Assembly (NCBI RefSeq): GCF_000259255.1
Contig: NC_017737.1
Coordinates: 1,736,001 to 1,800,000 of the forward strand
DNA length: 64,000 nucleotides
From: Helicobacter cetorum MIT 00-7128
GTDB lineage: Bacteria > Campylobacterota > Campylobacteria > Campylobacterales > Helicobacteraceae
Direction: 5' to 3'
Part shown: positions 28,727-36,964 of the stretch, piece by piece
Layout: every line of letters starts with the position of its first letter
Numbering within the stretch: position 1 is the first letter of the stretch
Position numbers and translations under genes: made by a program
Notes under the pieces: model-generated
What the model was told of the DNA's origin: nothing
The model's database searches: none
What the model saw: only the letters and a program-made list of their open reading frames with translations

Positions 28727-30480
28727 AAGATTAGATGAAATAAGAAAATTAAAAAAGGGGGGAACATTGGTATATTGTTAAACAAAGCCTTAATTTTAAG
28801 GATTTATGTTATGCGACTTTTATTGTAGAGGAATTTCAAAGACATTTAACATTGCATTCTAAAGAAAAAGCTAATGATAATTTTGAATCTTTTTTTGAAA
28901 CATTAAGCAAAGAGCTACCCATTATTAGCCCTACACATAGAATGACTATTAATAGCTATTATGTAGGATTACCAGAAAGGCAAAGCACCAGTTATAAAGA
29001 TGCCAAACCATCACAAGTTTATTATCGCATTAAAGAGTTGTGCAAAGGGGATTTTAGTGATACTTCTAGCTATCAACACATTATAGTAGAACAGATAGAA
29101 AAGATTTATACCACAAATGAACTAGATGAAAAATCTAAAGACTTAAGAAAAGATTTTGATATTTTACTCGCCTTTTTTCTTTATAAAATTTTATTATTAG
29201 TTGGGGATATTACAGGAAGTTATCAAATTTCTAAAGAAGAATTTAGATACTTTGTCGCAAGTGCCAAACAATACAATCTATATTATTATTCTACAAGTAT
29301 CTCTTTGATTCTAAAATACAGAAACAAAGAATTTGATATACCAAATAAAGATAATTTTACAGATATAAGATTCCATAAACTTTTTGAAAATCTATATTTT
29401 TTAGAAAGTAGCTCTGAAAATATAAAAATTAGAGATAATTATATTGATTTAGTGAGACAAAAAGTTGCCGACTATGAGCTAGGAAAAACACAAATTGAAA
29501 AGTCTATTCATAACTTAGTCAGCTTAGATACCCCACAAAATACCCATGCTAATATTATTGATTTAAAAGCCCCTATTCAAAAAATCTTTTTTGGAGCGCC
29601 CGGCACTGGGAAATCTCATAAGATTAAAGAAATGTTACAAGGTATAAATGAAGAACAAATAGAAAGGGTGCTATTTTATCCCGAATATGATTATCATAGT
29701 TTTATAGGGAGTTACAAACCCATAACAAAAGATGACAATATCTGTTATGAATTTGTCCCTCAAGTTTTTACCAATATCTATGTAAAAGCTCTTAAAAATA
29801 AAGATAAAGATTATTATTTAGTGATTGAAGAAATTAATCGTGGCAATTGTGCTGAAATTTTTGGAGATATTTTTCAATTATTGGATAGACATTATTCTAT
29901 TACGCCAAGCAAAGAGTTGCAAGAGTATTTAAAATCACAAAATTTAGGGACTAATCACAAATTAAGTCTACCAAACAATTTACATATTCTAGCTACCATG
30001 AATACAAGTGACCAATCCCTATTCCCTATGGATAGCGCCTTTAAAAGGCGTTTTGATTTTGAATATATACCTATTTGCTATGAAGAACACAATGAAAAAG
30101 GGCTAAAAAATATGTCTTTTGATTTTGTTGTCAGGCTTAATGAGACAGAGTATTTCAAATGGATTGATTTTATTAAAAAAGTTAATATAAGAATCAAAGC
30201 CAATACTAATTTAGGCATGGATAAATGCTTGGGAAATTATTTTATCAAGCCAAAAGATAAGAAAATAGAATTGGAAGATTTTATCCATAAAGTTATATTC
30301 TATCTTTATAATGATGTTTTTAAAGATGAGCCTGAAGAAGATTCTATCTTTAAAGACAATACTTCTTATGAAGACTTTTTTCCTATGGCAAGTAACGCTC
30401 TAGAAAAACTTAAGGATATTCTTAAGGAATTAGAAGTAGAAATCAGGACTTTTGATAGCGATAATGAAAATACTCATTGA
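28713..30480 (+). CDS. McrB-like AAA+ GTPase restriction subunit, 5' frame broken at G6
   Basis: A predicted McrB/LlaJI-type motor subunit of a modification-dependent or LlaJI-like restriction system. The main open frame begins with TTG 28852 and encodes 542 residues: Walker A FFGAPGTGKSHK, an acidic EEINRGNCAEIFGDIFQLLD (Walker B with the McrB NRG signature), the MNTSDQS sensor, and FKRRFDFEY. The natural start is the ATG at 28713 (MNVDKRLDEIRKLKK), overlapping the C5 methyltransferase stop. Between them the frame shifts at G6 (28757-28762). With five G the reading runs KKGEHWYIVKQSLNF and continues into the long frame. As it stands, the full-length protein is not made from that ATG. Confidence 0.8.
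28757..28762 (+). repeat. G6 run preceding the frameshift in the McrB-like gene
   Basis: A6 followed by G6 near codon 15. Six G leads to a stop at codon 23 (product ends LVYC); five (or eight) G restores the long frame. It is a short tract, so it is a weaker phase-variation candidate than the G12 in the Hop gene. Confidence 0.6.
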
Positions 30481-30793
30481 AGAAGAAAATTATCCTTTAA
30501 AAGAGCTTGAGAGCCTTTTTAATGATTCTAGTTTTTATACTAAAAATAGCAAGAACAAAGCACAAGCACGAGTTAATTGCGTAGGATATTATTATGCTAA
30601 TAATCAAGTGGTGTATATATTGCCTAAAGTTTTTATGTTAAATAAAGACACAACTATTTTTAACACCCCCAAAGAAAATCTATTAAACATTTTAAAAGAT
30701 TTCAAACATGCTAAAGAATATGCAAGTTTGCGCTCTTTGTGTGTATATTTTTATAATAGCTTGAAAGAATTTAGGCGTAGGCATTCTTACTAG
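30464..30793 (+). pseudogene. McrC-like restriction subunit, truncated by insertion of the conjugative element
   Basis: The first about 100 codons of a probable McrC-like partner. Its ATG at 30464 overlaps the McrB-like stop, as usual for mcrBC pairs. The product begins MKILIEEENYPLKELE and carries the N-terminal beta-rich region (QARVNCVGYYY, VVYILPKVF). McrC proteins are usually over 300 residues with a C-terminal PD-(D/E)xK nuclease; here the frame stops at 30793, just past AAAGAAT at 30764-30770, where conjugative-element sequence begins. The nuclease half is therefore absent on this side, and the restriction activity should be dead unless the rest lies beyond the element. Confidence 0.7.
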
Positions 30794-30797
30794 AATG
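30764..30797. other. Probable left junction of the conjugative element
   Basis: AAAGAAT at 30764-30770 matches the core of the AAAGAATG target I recall for TnPZ/tfs-type elements of H. pylori. Directly after it comes the inverted repeat CATTCT (30782-30787) and AGAATG (30792-30797) with a four-base loop, of the size of a tyrosine-recombinase arm. Left of the junction is an interrupted chromosomal gene; right of it is element coding sequence. The partner junction is outside the window. Confidence 0.55.
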
Positions 30798-30840
30798 TTA
30801 GTTTTTGTCTCTAAGTCTCATAGAAAGGGACTTGAAAGAC

Positions 30841-31629
30841 ATGGGAAAAACGCTAAAACCTAATTTAGATAAAAATGAGTTAAACACGCTTTATAAAGCA
30901 AATCTTACTTATGCTAAGAATACGCATGAGCATTATTTCAAATTTAAAAAAGATTTAGACTACAAACTCTTTAATCCTAGCATTATGCATGAACAAGGCT
31001 CTATAAGCTTTGTGGGAGGGCAAGGCGCTAAACGATTACTAGACATTTTATACAAACTCGCATTTAATGCTAAGTCTAATAAGATTGCCCTAGATAGACA
31101 TTACGCCAAAATGTTTTTGCAAGTTGTCGCAAGAACCTTAAGAAAAAATGTCAACATACTAGAAGAACAAGGCTTAATTGAGACTATTAAGGGGAAACAA
31201 AGATACCTGTATGTGTATCTCAAGGACTATAGAGAGTTAGAGGGTTACACTTCAATAGGAGCTAATCAAAAGAACAATATCCCATCGCCCTTTTTCTCAC
31301 AGATTATGCGTTTCTTAGAAAAGTTTGCCAAAGAAATTGAGAGAGTAAAAATTAACAAGCATGAATGCATTATGCACATTCCTAGCCAAGAGCTTATGCA
31401 AAGAGTTAATAATGTTGTTTTAAAATTCACGCCTATTTCTAATCCTAACACCACTTACACCTTATCCTACAAGGATTTAACAAACAAAGACATTCCTTCT
31501 AATCTTTGTTTTTATCAAACAGCCATTGTGAAGAAAAATCTCTTAAAGGCTTTAAAAGATAGAGAATGTGTAGGCGAACCTATTAACAACTCACCCAAAG
31601 TTTCAAACTACTTTCAAGAGAGCGCTTAG
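30841..31629 (+). CDS. Element-encoded winged-helix-like protein, possible replication initiator or regulator
   Basis: A 262-residue protein, first gene of the element. The ATG at 30841 has AAAGGGAC upstream and is preferred to a TTG 36 bases earlier. The central part (LDRHYAKMFLQVVARTLRKNVNILEEQGLIETIKGKQRY, given in pieces: VARTLRKNVNILEEQGLIE, then KGKQRYLYVYL) looks like a winged helix-turn-helix with a beta-hairpin wing. The C-terminal half is basic with no clear motif. Position at the element border next to the junction suggests a regulatory or replication role, but I do not recognise a named family. Confidence 0.6.
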   Translation: MGKTLKPNLDKNELNTLYKANLTYAKNTHEHYFKFKKDLDYKLFNPSIMHEQGSISFVGGQGAKRLLDILYKLAFNAKSNKIALDRHYAKMFLQVVARTLRKNVNILEEQGLIETIKGKQRYLYVYLKDYRELEGYTSIGANQKNNIPSPFFSQIMRFLEKFAKEIERVKINKHECIMHIPSQELMQRVNNVVLKFTPISNPNTTYTLSYKDLTNKDIPSNLCFYQTAIVKKNLLKALKDRECVGEPINNSPKVSNYFQESA

Positions 31630-31631
31630 AA

Positions 31632-31859
31632 ATGAAACCAAACAATATTTTGAATATTTGTTTTGATTTGAATGAAAAAACTTTGCAAATTGATTTTTCG
31701 CAGACAGACACAGAAACACAGAACAAAATTTTAGAAGAATTGTTTTGAAAAGAATTGTTGCAAGAGAAACTAAAAGGTCATGTTTTTAAAATGCTTGACC
31801 CAATAAGTGAAATTTTGTTTCCAAGCCAAAACCAACCATTTACAAAAAAAGGAAGATAA
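31632..31859 (+). pseudogene. Small element gene interrupted by an in-frame TGA
   Basis: The ATG at 31632 starts MKPNNILNICFDLNEKT and runs 38 codons to a TGA at 31746-31748 (EELF-stop). Past the stop the same frame continues with sensible helical sequence (KELLQEKLKGHVFKML) to a TAA at 31857-31859, which overlaps the next ATG. A full-length product would be about 75 residues. The simplest reading is a nonsense point mutation (TGA for a TTA Leu or similar). Its start resembles the next gene (pattern LDKKSIQIDE), suggesting a small family. Confidence 0.5.
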
Positions 31860-32338
31860 TGATTGAATTAACCTTAGACAAAAAGTCCATACAAATTGAT
31901 GAAGAAGTGCTAGACATTAACGAACATTTAGAAAAGTTTTATTCAAACAAAGAGCAAGATTTAATCGCTCAAACCTTAGAGGGTGAAACAGAAATTTCTT
32001 GTAGCTATTTATGGGATAAAGATTTTTCACTATTAGAAAAACATTTAGAGAACAATTTAGGTCATTTTACTTTTGAGAGCGAGTTTGCTCTACTAAAAGA
32101 CAAAGAGCCTTTAAATTTAGCTCAAATCAAACAAATGGGTGTTTTAAAGGTTCTCACACATCCAATGATACAAACCTTAAAAAATCAAATCATTCATTTA
32201 GCGCAAGTTGTCAATGAAGAAAGTTTAGAAAAAGATGAAGAGCTTGTTGTCTATCACTTGGATTTTCATCTCAATCAAAATGCCTACAAGGTGTTAGCTA
32301 AATTTTGCGTGATTAAAAAAGAAAGGAACATCGCATGA
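31859..32338 (+). CDS. Conserved-looking element protein of unknown function
   Basis: A 159-residue soluble, acidic protein (start MIELTLDKKSIQIDEEV). The ATG overlaps the preceding stop (TAATG) with AAAGGAAG upstream; its own stop overlaps the virB2 start (ATGA). There are no membrane segments and no motif I recognise. Its place directly before virB2 in a translationally coupled string suggests a role with the secretion apparatus or its control, by context only. Confidence 0.6.
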   Translation: MIELTLDKKSIQIDEEVLDINEHLEKFYSNKEQDLIAQTLEGETEISCSYLWDKDFSLLEKHLENNLGHFTFESEFALLKDKEPLNLAQIKQMGVLKVLTHPMIQTLKNQIIHLAQVVNEESLEKDEELVVYHLDFHLNQNAYKVLAKFCVIKKERNIA

Positions 32339-32625
32339 AAAAATTAAAGCATTTTAGAAAGCTCATTGTCTTTTTAGGATTTTCGCCACTTTTATTACAA
32401 GCGGATTTGACAACCTTTTTTAATTCCCTTGAGCAACAACTCCAAAGCCCTACAGGTAAGGGCATTTTAATGATTATTTTCATTGCTGTTGGTATTTTTG
32501 TATGGAAAAACCTAGATAGATGGAAAGAAATCTTAATGACAGTTCTAGCTGTTGTTTTAGGAGCGCTGATATTTTTTAAAGCCCCAGCCTTAGCTCAATG
32601 GGTAATGAATAGTGTTGGTAACTAA
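32335..32625 (+). CDS. virB2: VirB2-like major pilin / TrbC-family protein
   Basis: A 96-residue protein with a cleavable signal (about 22 residues, ending LLLQA) and two hydrophobic helices (about 43-60 and 65-90) separated by a short basic loop (KNLDRWKE), the architecture of VirB2 pilins. It sits directly before virB3 and virB4. In the type IV system it would polymerise into the conjugative pilus. The ATG overlaps the stop of the preceding gene. Confidence 0.8.
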   Translation: MKKLKHFRKLIVFLGFSPLLLQADLTTFFNSLEQQLQSPTGKGILMIIFIAVGIFVWKNLDRWKEILMTVLAVVLGALIFFKAPALAQWVMNSVGN

Positions 32626-32634
32626 GGCTTATCA

Positions 32635-32898
32635 ATGCAATTAGTTGGTATTTCAGTTTCTAATCTCAAAGAAATCAGTTCCAAAGAAAAATTTCTTTGG
32701 CTCAATGCTAAGAGTTTTTTACTCGCTGGATTTGTGCCATTTGTAATGATGCCTTGGTTTGACTTGTTGAACTCTTTTATGCTGTATGCGTGCTTTCTCT
32801 TAATTTTTAGCATAGCGGAGTTCTTTGATGAAGATATAAGTGATATTTTAATCGCTCATTCCAAGATTAAAACCAAAGCCAATTCATTTTACGCTTAA
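32635..32898 (+). CDS. virB3: VirB3-like inner-membrane protein
   Basis: An 87-residue protein with two closely spaced hydrophobic segments around LAGFVPFVMMPWF and LLNSFMLYACFLLIF and charged ends, as expected for VirB3. Its position between the pilin and the VirB4 ATPase supports the call. VirB3 stabilises the inner-membrane complex with VirB4. Confidence 0.75.
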   Translation: MQLVGISVSNLKEISSKEKFLWLNAKSFLLAGFVPFVMMPWFDLLNSFMLYACFLLIFSIAEFFDEDISDILIAHSKIKTKANSFYA

Positions 32899-32908
32899 AA
32901 GGAAAAAT

Positions 32909-33145
32909 ATGCAAAAAGAAATCGTAGTAGAAAAACCTAATAGGATAAACATTGCTATAAAACTACAACAAACTATCTCTAAATTACAAGAGAGTGTGGG
33001 ATTGTTAGAGAAAAATAAGCAATACAATGATGCCTATGCCCTTGTTTGTGGTATCAAAAGCATTGTAGATGATTTTCATAACGATGTAGTTATTCATGTA
33101 AGCAATAATTCTAACCCCCCTAAAAGAAAAAGAAAGTCTTCTTAA
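32909..33145 (+). CDS. Small helical protein between virB3 and virB4
   Basis: A 78-residue hydrophilic protein, predicted mostly helical (IAIKLQQTISKLQESVGLLEKN), with a strongly basic C-terminal tail (NPPKRKRKSS). AAAAGGAAAA precedes the ATG. The stop overlaps the virB4 ATG by one base (TAATG). I do not recognise it; its fixed place suggests a small accessory of the inner-membrane complex, by context only. Confidence 0.6.
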   Translation: MQKEIVVEKPNRINIAIKLQQTISKLQESVGLLEKNKQYNDAYALVCGIKSIVDDFHNDVVIHVSNNSNPPKRKRKSS

Positions 33146-35688
33146 TGCTAGACAATGCCCTTAAATATTGCAAGGAAAAAGCCATAGACCTTTTAGCAGG
33201 GTTTGTGCCAAAAACCTATTCTATGGCACAAGAATGCAATATTTTAGGCTTGTATGATGACACTTTTATTATTACTAAGCAAGAAAACTTAGTGGGTATT
33301 ATGTCTTTACAAGGACTAAGCTATTCTAATTTAATGCAAAAAGACTTAGAGGGGTATTTTGATACTAGAGCTAATGTTCTTAATACTATTAGTAAAGACA
33401 TTCAATTAAGAATTGTTGCTAAAAGAAGAAAGGAATTTATCAATCAAAGTCCAAACATTGACAACCCTTATGCCAAAGCCATTATCACGCAATTTGAGAG
33501 CAAGGAAATCTATAAAACAGAGTATTTTTTAGTGTTTGAAACTATCACTTCTAATGTCAAATCTTTCTTTGAAAAAAAGAAATTAGAAATGACTACTTCA
33601 ATCAATGAAGAATTAGAAGAAAGCGAGCAAGAGACAGAAAAAGTAGAAGATAAAAGTAAAAAGAGCCATAAAAAAGCTCCCAAAAAGACAACTTTTAGCT
33701 CTACCAATAAAAGAGCCTTGCTTATTCAAACCATAGAAAGAGTAAAAAACGCTCTTAAAGAGTTTAAACCCACTCCCTTAAATTCTAAAGAAGTGTTGAA
33801 TTTCTATGCAGAATATATCAATGGGCAATATATTGCCTTTAATCCTAAATTAAAGCGCTTGAGCGATAGCTATATTGCTAGTAATGTGCATTTTAAAAAA
33901 GATTATTTTGTCATTGAATTTCAAAATCAAAATACCTTTTGTGCGTGTGTGGGGATTAAAAACTATGAGAGTGAAGAAATCACATCACTTCCTATTTCTA
34001 CGCTTTTACACACTCAAATTGAACTAGATTTAATCTTTCATATCCGCTCTTTAGGGCAATTTGAAAGCTTGAATTTTTTAAAAACCAAGAAAAAGCTCAC
34101 CCTTTCTAAAATAGTAAAAGCTGATATTGATGACTATATAGAATTAGTGCAAGCCAATCGTTTGAGTATGCAAGAGTGTGCTTTAAACTTAGTTTTAAGG
34201 GCTAAAAGTAAAGCCAAATTAGACAAGTCTTTAAAAGAGATTTTATCTTTGCTGAATAATGCTGGACTAGGCAGTGTTACAGAAACTATAGGACTAAAAC
34301 CATCTTATTTTTCATTCTTCCCTAATAATGCCAATATCAACCCTAGAATGAGACATCAAACTTCCCAAGTGATAGCATCTTTAATTTTGTTTGAAAAAAA
34401 TAATACAGGTTTTAGAGCAAATTCATGGGGGGATATGCCCTTAAGCGTGTTTAAAAATCTAGACCATAGCCCTTATTTGTTTAACTTCCACAATCAAGAA
34501 GTTAAACATAAAGGCGTGTTAGCGCATAATATCGCACGAGTGGTAGGACATACCATGATTATTGGAGCAACAGGAGCTGGTAAAACAACACTTATTAGCT
34601 ATTTGATGATGAGTGCCTTAAAATATTCTAATATTGATATTTTAGCTCTTGATAGATTGAATGGCTTATATTCCTTTACCAAGTATTTTGATGGGGTTTA
34701 TAATCAAGGCGAAAATTTTTACATTAACCCCTTTTCATTAGAAGATAGTCAAAGCAACAGAGCCTTTTTATTGCATTTTTACGCCCAAATGGCAAAAGTG
34801 GATAGTTATGACACCCACAAAGACAAAATGGAAGATAGAAACGCCCTAATGAATGCTATTGACACGATGTATAGGCAATATAATGATGAAGTCAAACAAG
34901 CCAAATTTAGCAAGTTAGAACTCCCACTCCCTTATGATTTAAATGAGTTTGTTAATTGTATTGTTAAAACTAATACGGATATTTTAGATAGTAGCTTTGA
35001 AGAATATTTAAAATCCCCCTTATTTTCTAGTAGAGCTGATAGCCTAGATTTTAAAGAGCGTATCACTACCATTAACACCGATAGCATTTTGCATAATGAT
35101 AATGACGCTGGGCTTTTAGCTTATTATGTCTTTCATAAGATGATTGATAGAGCCTTAAAAATCAATCGTGGGTTTTTATGTTTTATTGATGAGTTTAAAT
35201 CTTACGCACAAAATGAAATGATGAATAAAAAAATCAATGAAATCATCACTCAAGCAAGAAAGGCTAATGGCGTGATTGTTCTAGCCTTACAAGACATTAA
35301 CCAACTTAGTGAAGTGAGAAACGCTCAAAGCTTTATAAAAAATATGGGGCAATTAATTTTATATCCCCAAAAAAATATTGATACCAAATCCTTAAATGAT
35401 GAGTTTGGCATTAGATTAAGCGATACTGAAAAACATTTTTTAGAAAACACCGCCGTTAATGAATACAAAGTCTTACTTAAAAACATGAATGATGGCTCAT
35501 CTAACATTATAGATGTAAGCTTAGGCACACTTGGCAATTACTTACAAATCTTTAGCTCCAATTCTAGCATGGTAGAACATATTGATAATCTCATAAAGCA
35601 CTACCCTAAAACTTGGCGAGAAATCTTTATTTCTGACAAACACGAAAGCTTTGATGACAAAAAACACTTAAAAAAGGTGCTTAATTAA
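33145..35688 (+). CDS. virB4: VirB4-family type IV secretion ATPase
   Basis: An 847-residue ATPase that powers pilus assembly and transfer. Walker A is GATGAGKT at 474-481. Walker B is in GFLCFIDEFKSYA, followed by the VirB4/CagE-type motif EIITQARKANGVIVLALQDINQ. The N-terminal half has the VirB4 dimer domain, interrupted by a charged insert with a Lys/Glu-rich stretch (about 155-190). The length is normal for VirB4. It starts in overlap with the small gene upstream, and a lipoprotein gene begins right at its stop. Confidence 0.93.
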   Translation: MLDNALKYCKEKAIDLLAGFVPKTYSMAQECNILGLYDDTFIITKQENLVGIMSLQGLSYSNLMQKDLEGYFDTRANVLNTISKDIQLRIVAKRRKEFINQSPNIDNPYAKAIITQFESKEIYKTEYFLVFETITSNVKSFFEKKKLEMTTSINEELEESEQETEKVEDKSKKSHKKAPKKTTFSSTNKRALLIQTIERVKNALKEFKPTPLNSKEVLNFYAEYINGQYIAFNPKLKRLSDSYIASNVHFKKDYFVIEFQNQNTFCACVGIKNYESEEITSLPISTLLHTQIELDLIFHIRSLGQFESLNFLKTKKKLTLSKIVKADIDDYIELVQANRLSMQECALNLVLRAKSKAKLDKSLKEILSLLNNAGLGSVTETIGLKPSYFSFFPNNANINPRMRHQTSQVIASLILFEKNNTGFRANSWGDMPLSVFKNLDHSPYLFNFHNQEVKHKGVLAHNIARVVGHTMIIGATGAGKTTLISYLMMSALKYSNIDILALDRLNGLYSFTKYFDGVYNQGENFYINPFSLEDSQSNRAFLLHFYAQMAKVDSYDTHKDKMEDRNALMNAIDTMYRQYNDEVKQAKFSKLELPLPYDLNEFVNCIVKTNTDILDSSFEEYLKSPLFSSRADSLDFKERITTINTDSILHNDNDAGLLAYYVFHKMIDRALKINRGFLCFIDEFKSYAQNEMMNKKINEIITQARKANGVIVLALQDINQLSEVRNAQSFIKNMGQLILYPQKNIDTKSLNDEFGIRLSDTEKHFLENTAVNEYKVLLKNMNDGSSNIIDVSLGTLGNYLQIFSSNSSMVEHIDNLIKHYPKTWREIFISDKHESFDDKKHLKKVLN

Positions 35689-35829
35689 ATGAAAAATATC
35701 ATGCGTTTAGTTTTTGTAATAGTGGCGATGTTTTTATGTGCATGCTCAGATAAATTCATAGAAATGAAAAAATCCCCTTGTGCATTAAAGGACTTAAACA
35801 ACTCTTTTTTAAGGGGGGCACATGTCTAA
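35689..35829 (+). CDS. virB7: VirB7-like small lipoprotein
   Basis: A 46-residue product, MKNIMRLVFVIVAMFLCACSDK at its start (shown as signal helix IMRLVFVIVAMF and lipobox LCAC with the acylated Cys19). The ATG immediately abuts the virB4 stop and its own stop overlaps the virB8 start. Size, lipobox and position between virB4 and virB8 fit VirB7, the outer-membrane lipoprotein that pairs with VirB9. Short genes like this are easily missed. Confidence 0.7.
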   Translation: MKNIMRLVFVIVAMFLCACSDKFIEMKKSPCALKDLNNSFLRGAHV

Positions 35830-36964
35830 TTTGCAAGAGCTTAGAGAGCATTTAAAAGAATTAGAAAATTCCTTTGAGATAGGCTCTTTTACCAAAGAAA
35901 ATATTAAAGAATATGCTAAATGCTTTTTTATGAGTTTAAGCATGTTTTTAGAAGAACAAGAAAAAAACCAACAAGAAGAGCCTTTAGAACAAGATACTAA
36001 AGAAAATCAAGAAGAACTCATTAAAAGCATTCAAACAAGCATTGCCAAAAACCAAGAGCTAGAAAAAATCTCTTTTGAAAAATGGGCTAACAAAGTGCAA
36101 GAAAGAGTGTTGCCTGAGTTAGAACGCATTGTTACGCATAAATTGCAAGAAAATATCACATCTAGCATAAACACACAATTAGAAAGTTTTAAAAAAGATG
36201 AATTAGATTTAGCAAGCGTATTTGAAATACAAAGAAAAAACACTCAAATTGCTTATAGACTAGCTATAGGCTCACTAATAGGCGTTGTCTCTTTGAGTTT
36301 GGCTCTAGTCTTTTTAATGCCTTTAAAACAGACTGAACCTTATTTTGTAGATTTTGCTAATAGTGATAAGCATTTTGCTGTAATTCAAAGAGCTGATACT
36401 AAAGTAGATTATGGCGAGGCATTTTTAAGAAATCTTGTAGGCTCTTATATTATGTCTAGAGAAACTATCAATCATATTGATGACAAAATCCGCCTTAATG
36501 AAGTCATTAGAGAGCAAAGCTCTGAAGAAGTGTGGAAAACTTTAGAACAATTAGTATCAGGCAAAGGAAGTATCTATTCTAACTCTAATATGGATAGAGA
36601 AGTAAAAATTATCAATATTTCTATCTATAAACAAGGCAAACAGCAAAATATCGCTGTAGCAGACATTGTAGCTAAAGTCTTTGATAAAGGCTATTTAATT
36701 TCTGAAAAACGCTATAGAGTTTCTTTAATCTATCATTTTAAGCCACTTATTCAATTTGACTATAGCACTATGCCTAAAAATCCTACAGGCTTTATTGTAG
36801 ATAAATATTCCTTGAGTGAGATTGCTAGTATTAAAGCCCTAGACAAGACTTATAAAAAGATAGAAAGACCCCATTCAAAAATTGAATATAAAAGCCCCAA
36901 ACAAACTAACGCTCAAAATAAAGAAGAACCTAAAGAAAAGCCTAATAATAAGGGAGAGCAATGA
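35822..36964 (+). CDS. virB8: VirB8-like assembly factor
   Basis: A 380-residue bitopic inner-membrane protein. A long N-terminal cytoplasmic part is Glu/Gln-rich and coiled (1-145). One membrane helix follows (LAIGSLIGVVSLSLALVFLM, about 147-166). The periplasmic VirB8 fold comes after it, with FLRNLVGSYIMSRETIN, a DREVKIINISIYKQ strand and KRYRVSLIYHF. The cytoplasmic extension makes it longer than typical VirB8 (about 240). It overlaps virB7 and virB9. Confidence 0.87.
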   Translation: MSNLQELREHLKELENSFEIGSFTKENIKEYAKCFFMSLSMFLEEQEKNQQEEPLEQDTKENQEELIKSIQTSIAKNQELEKISFEKWANKVQERVLPELERIVTHKLQENITSSINTQLESFKKDELDLASVFEIQRKNTQIAYRLAIGSLIGVVSLSLALVFLMPLKQTEPYFVDFANSDKHFAVIQRADTKVDYGEAFLRNLVGSYIMSRETINHIDDKIRLNEVIREQSSEEVWKTLEQLVSGKGSIYSNSNMDREVKIINISIYKQGKQQNIAVADIVAKVFDKGYLISEKRYRVSLIYHFKPLIQFDYSTMPKNPTGFIVDKYSLSEIASIKALDKTYKKIERPHSKIEYKSPKQTNAQNKEEPKEKPNNKGEQ

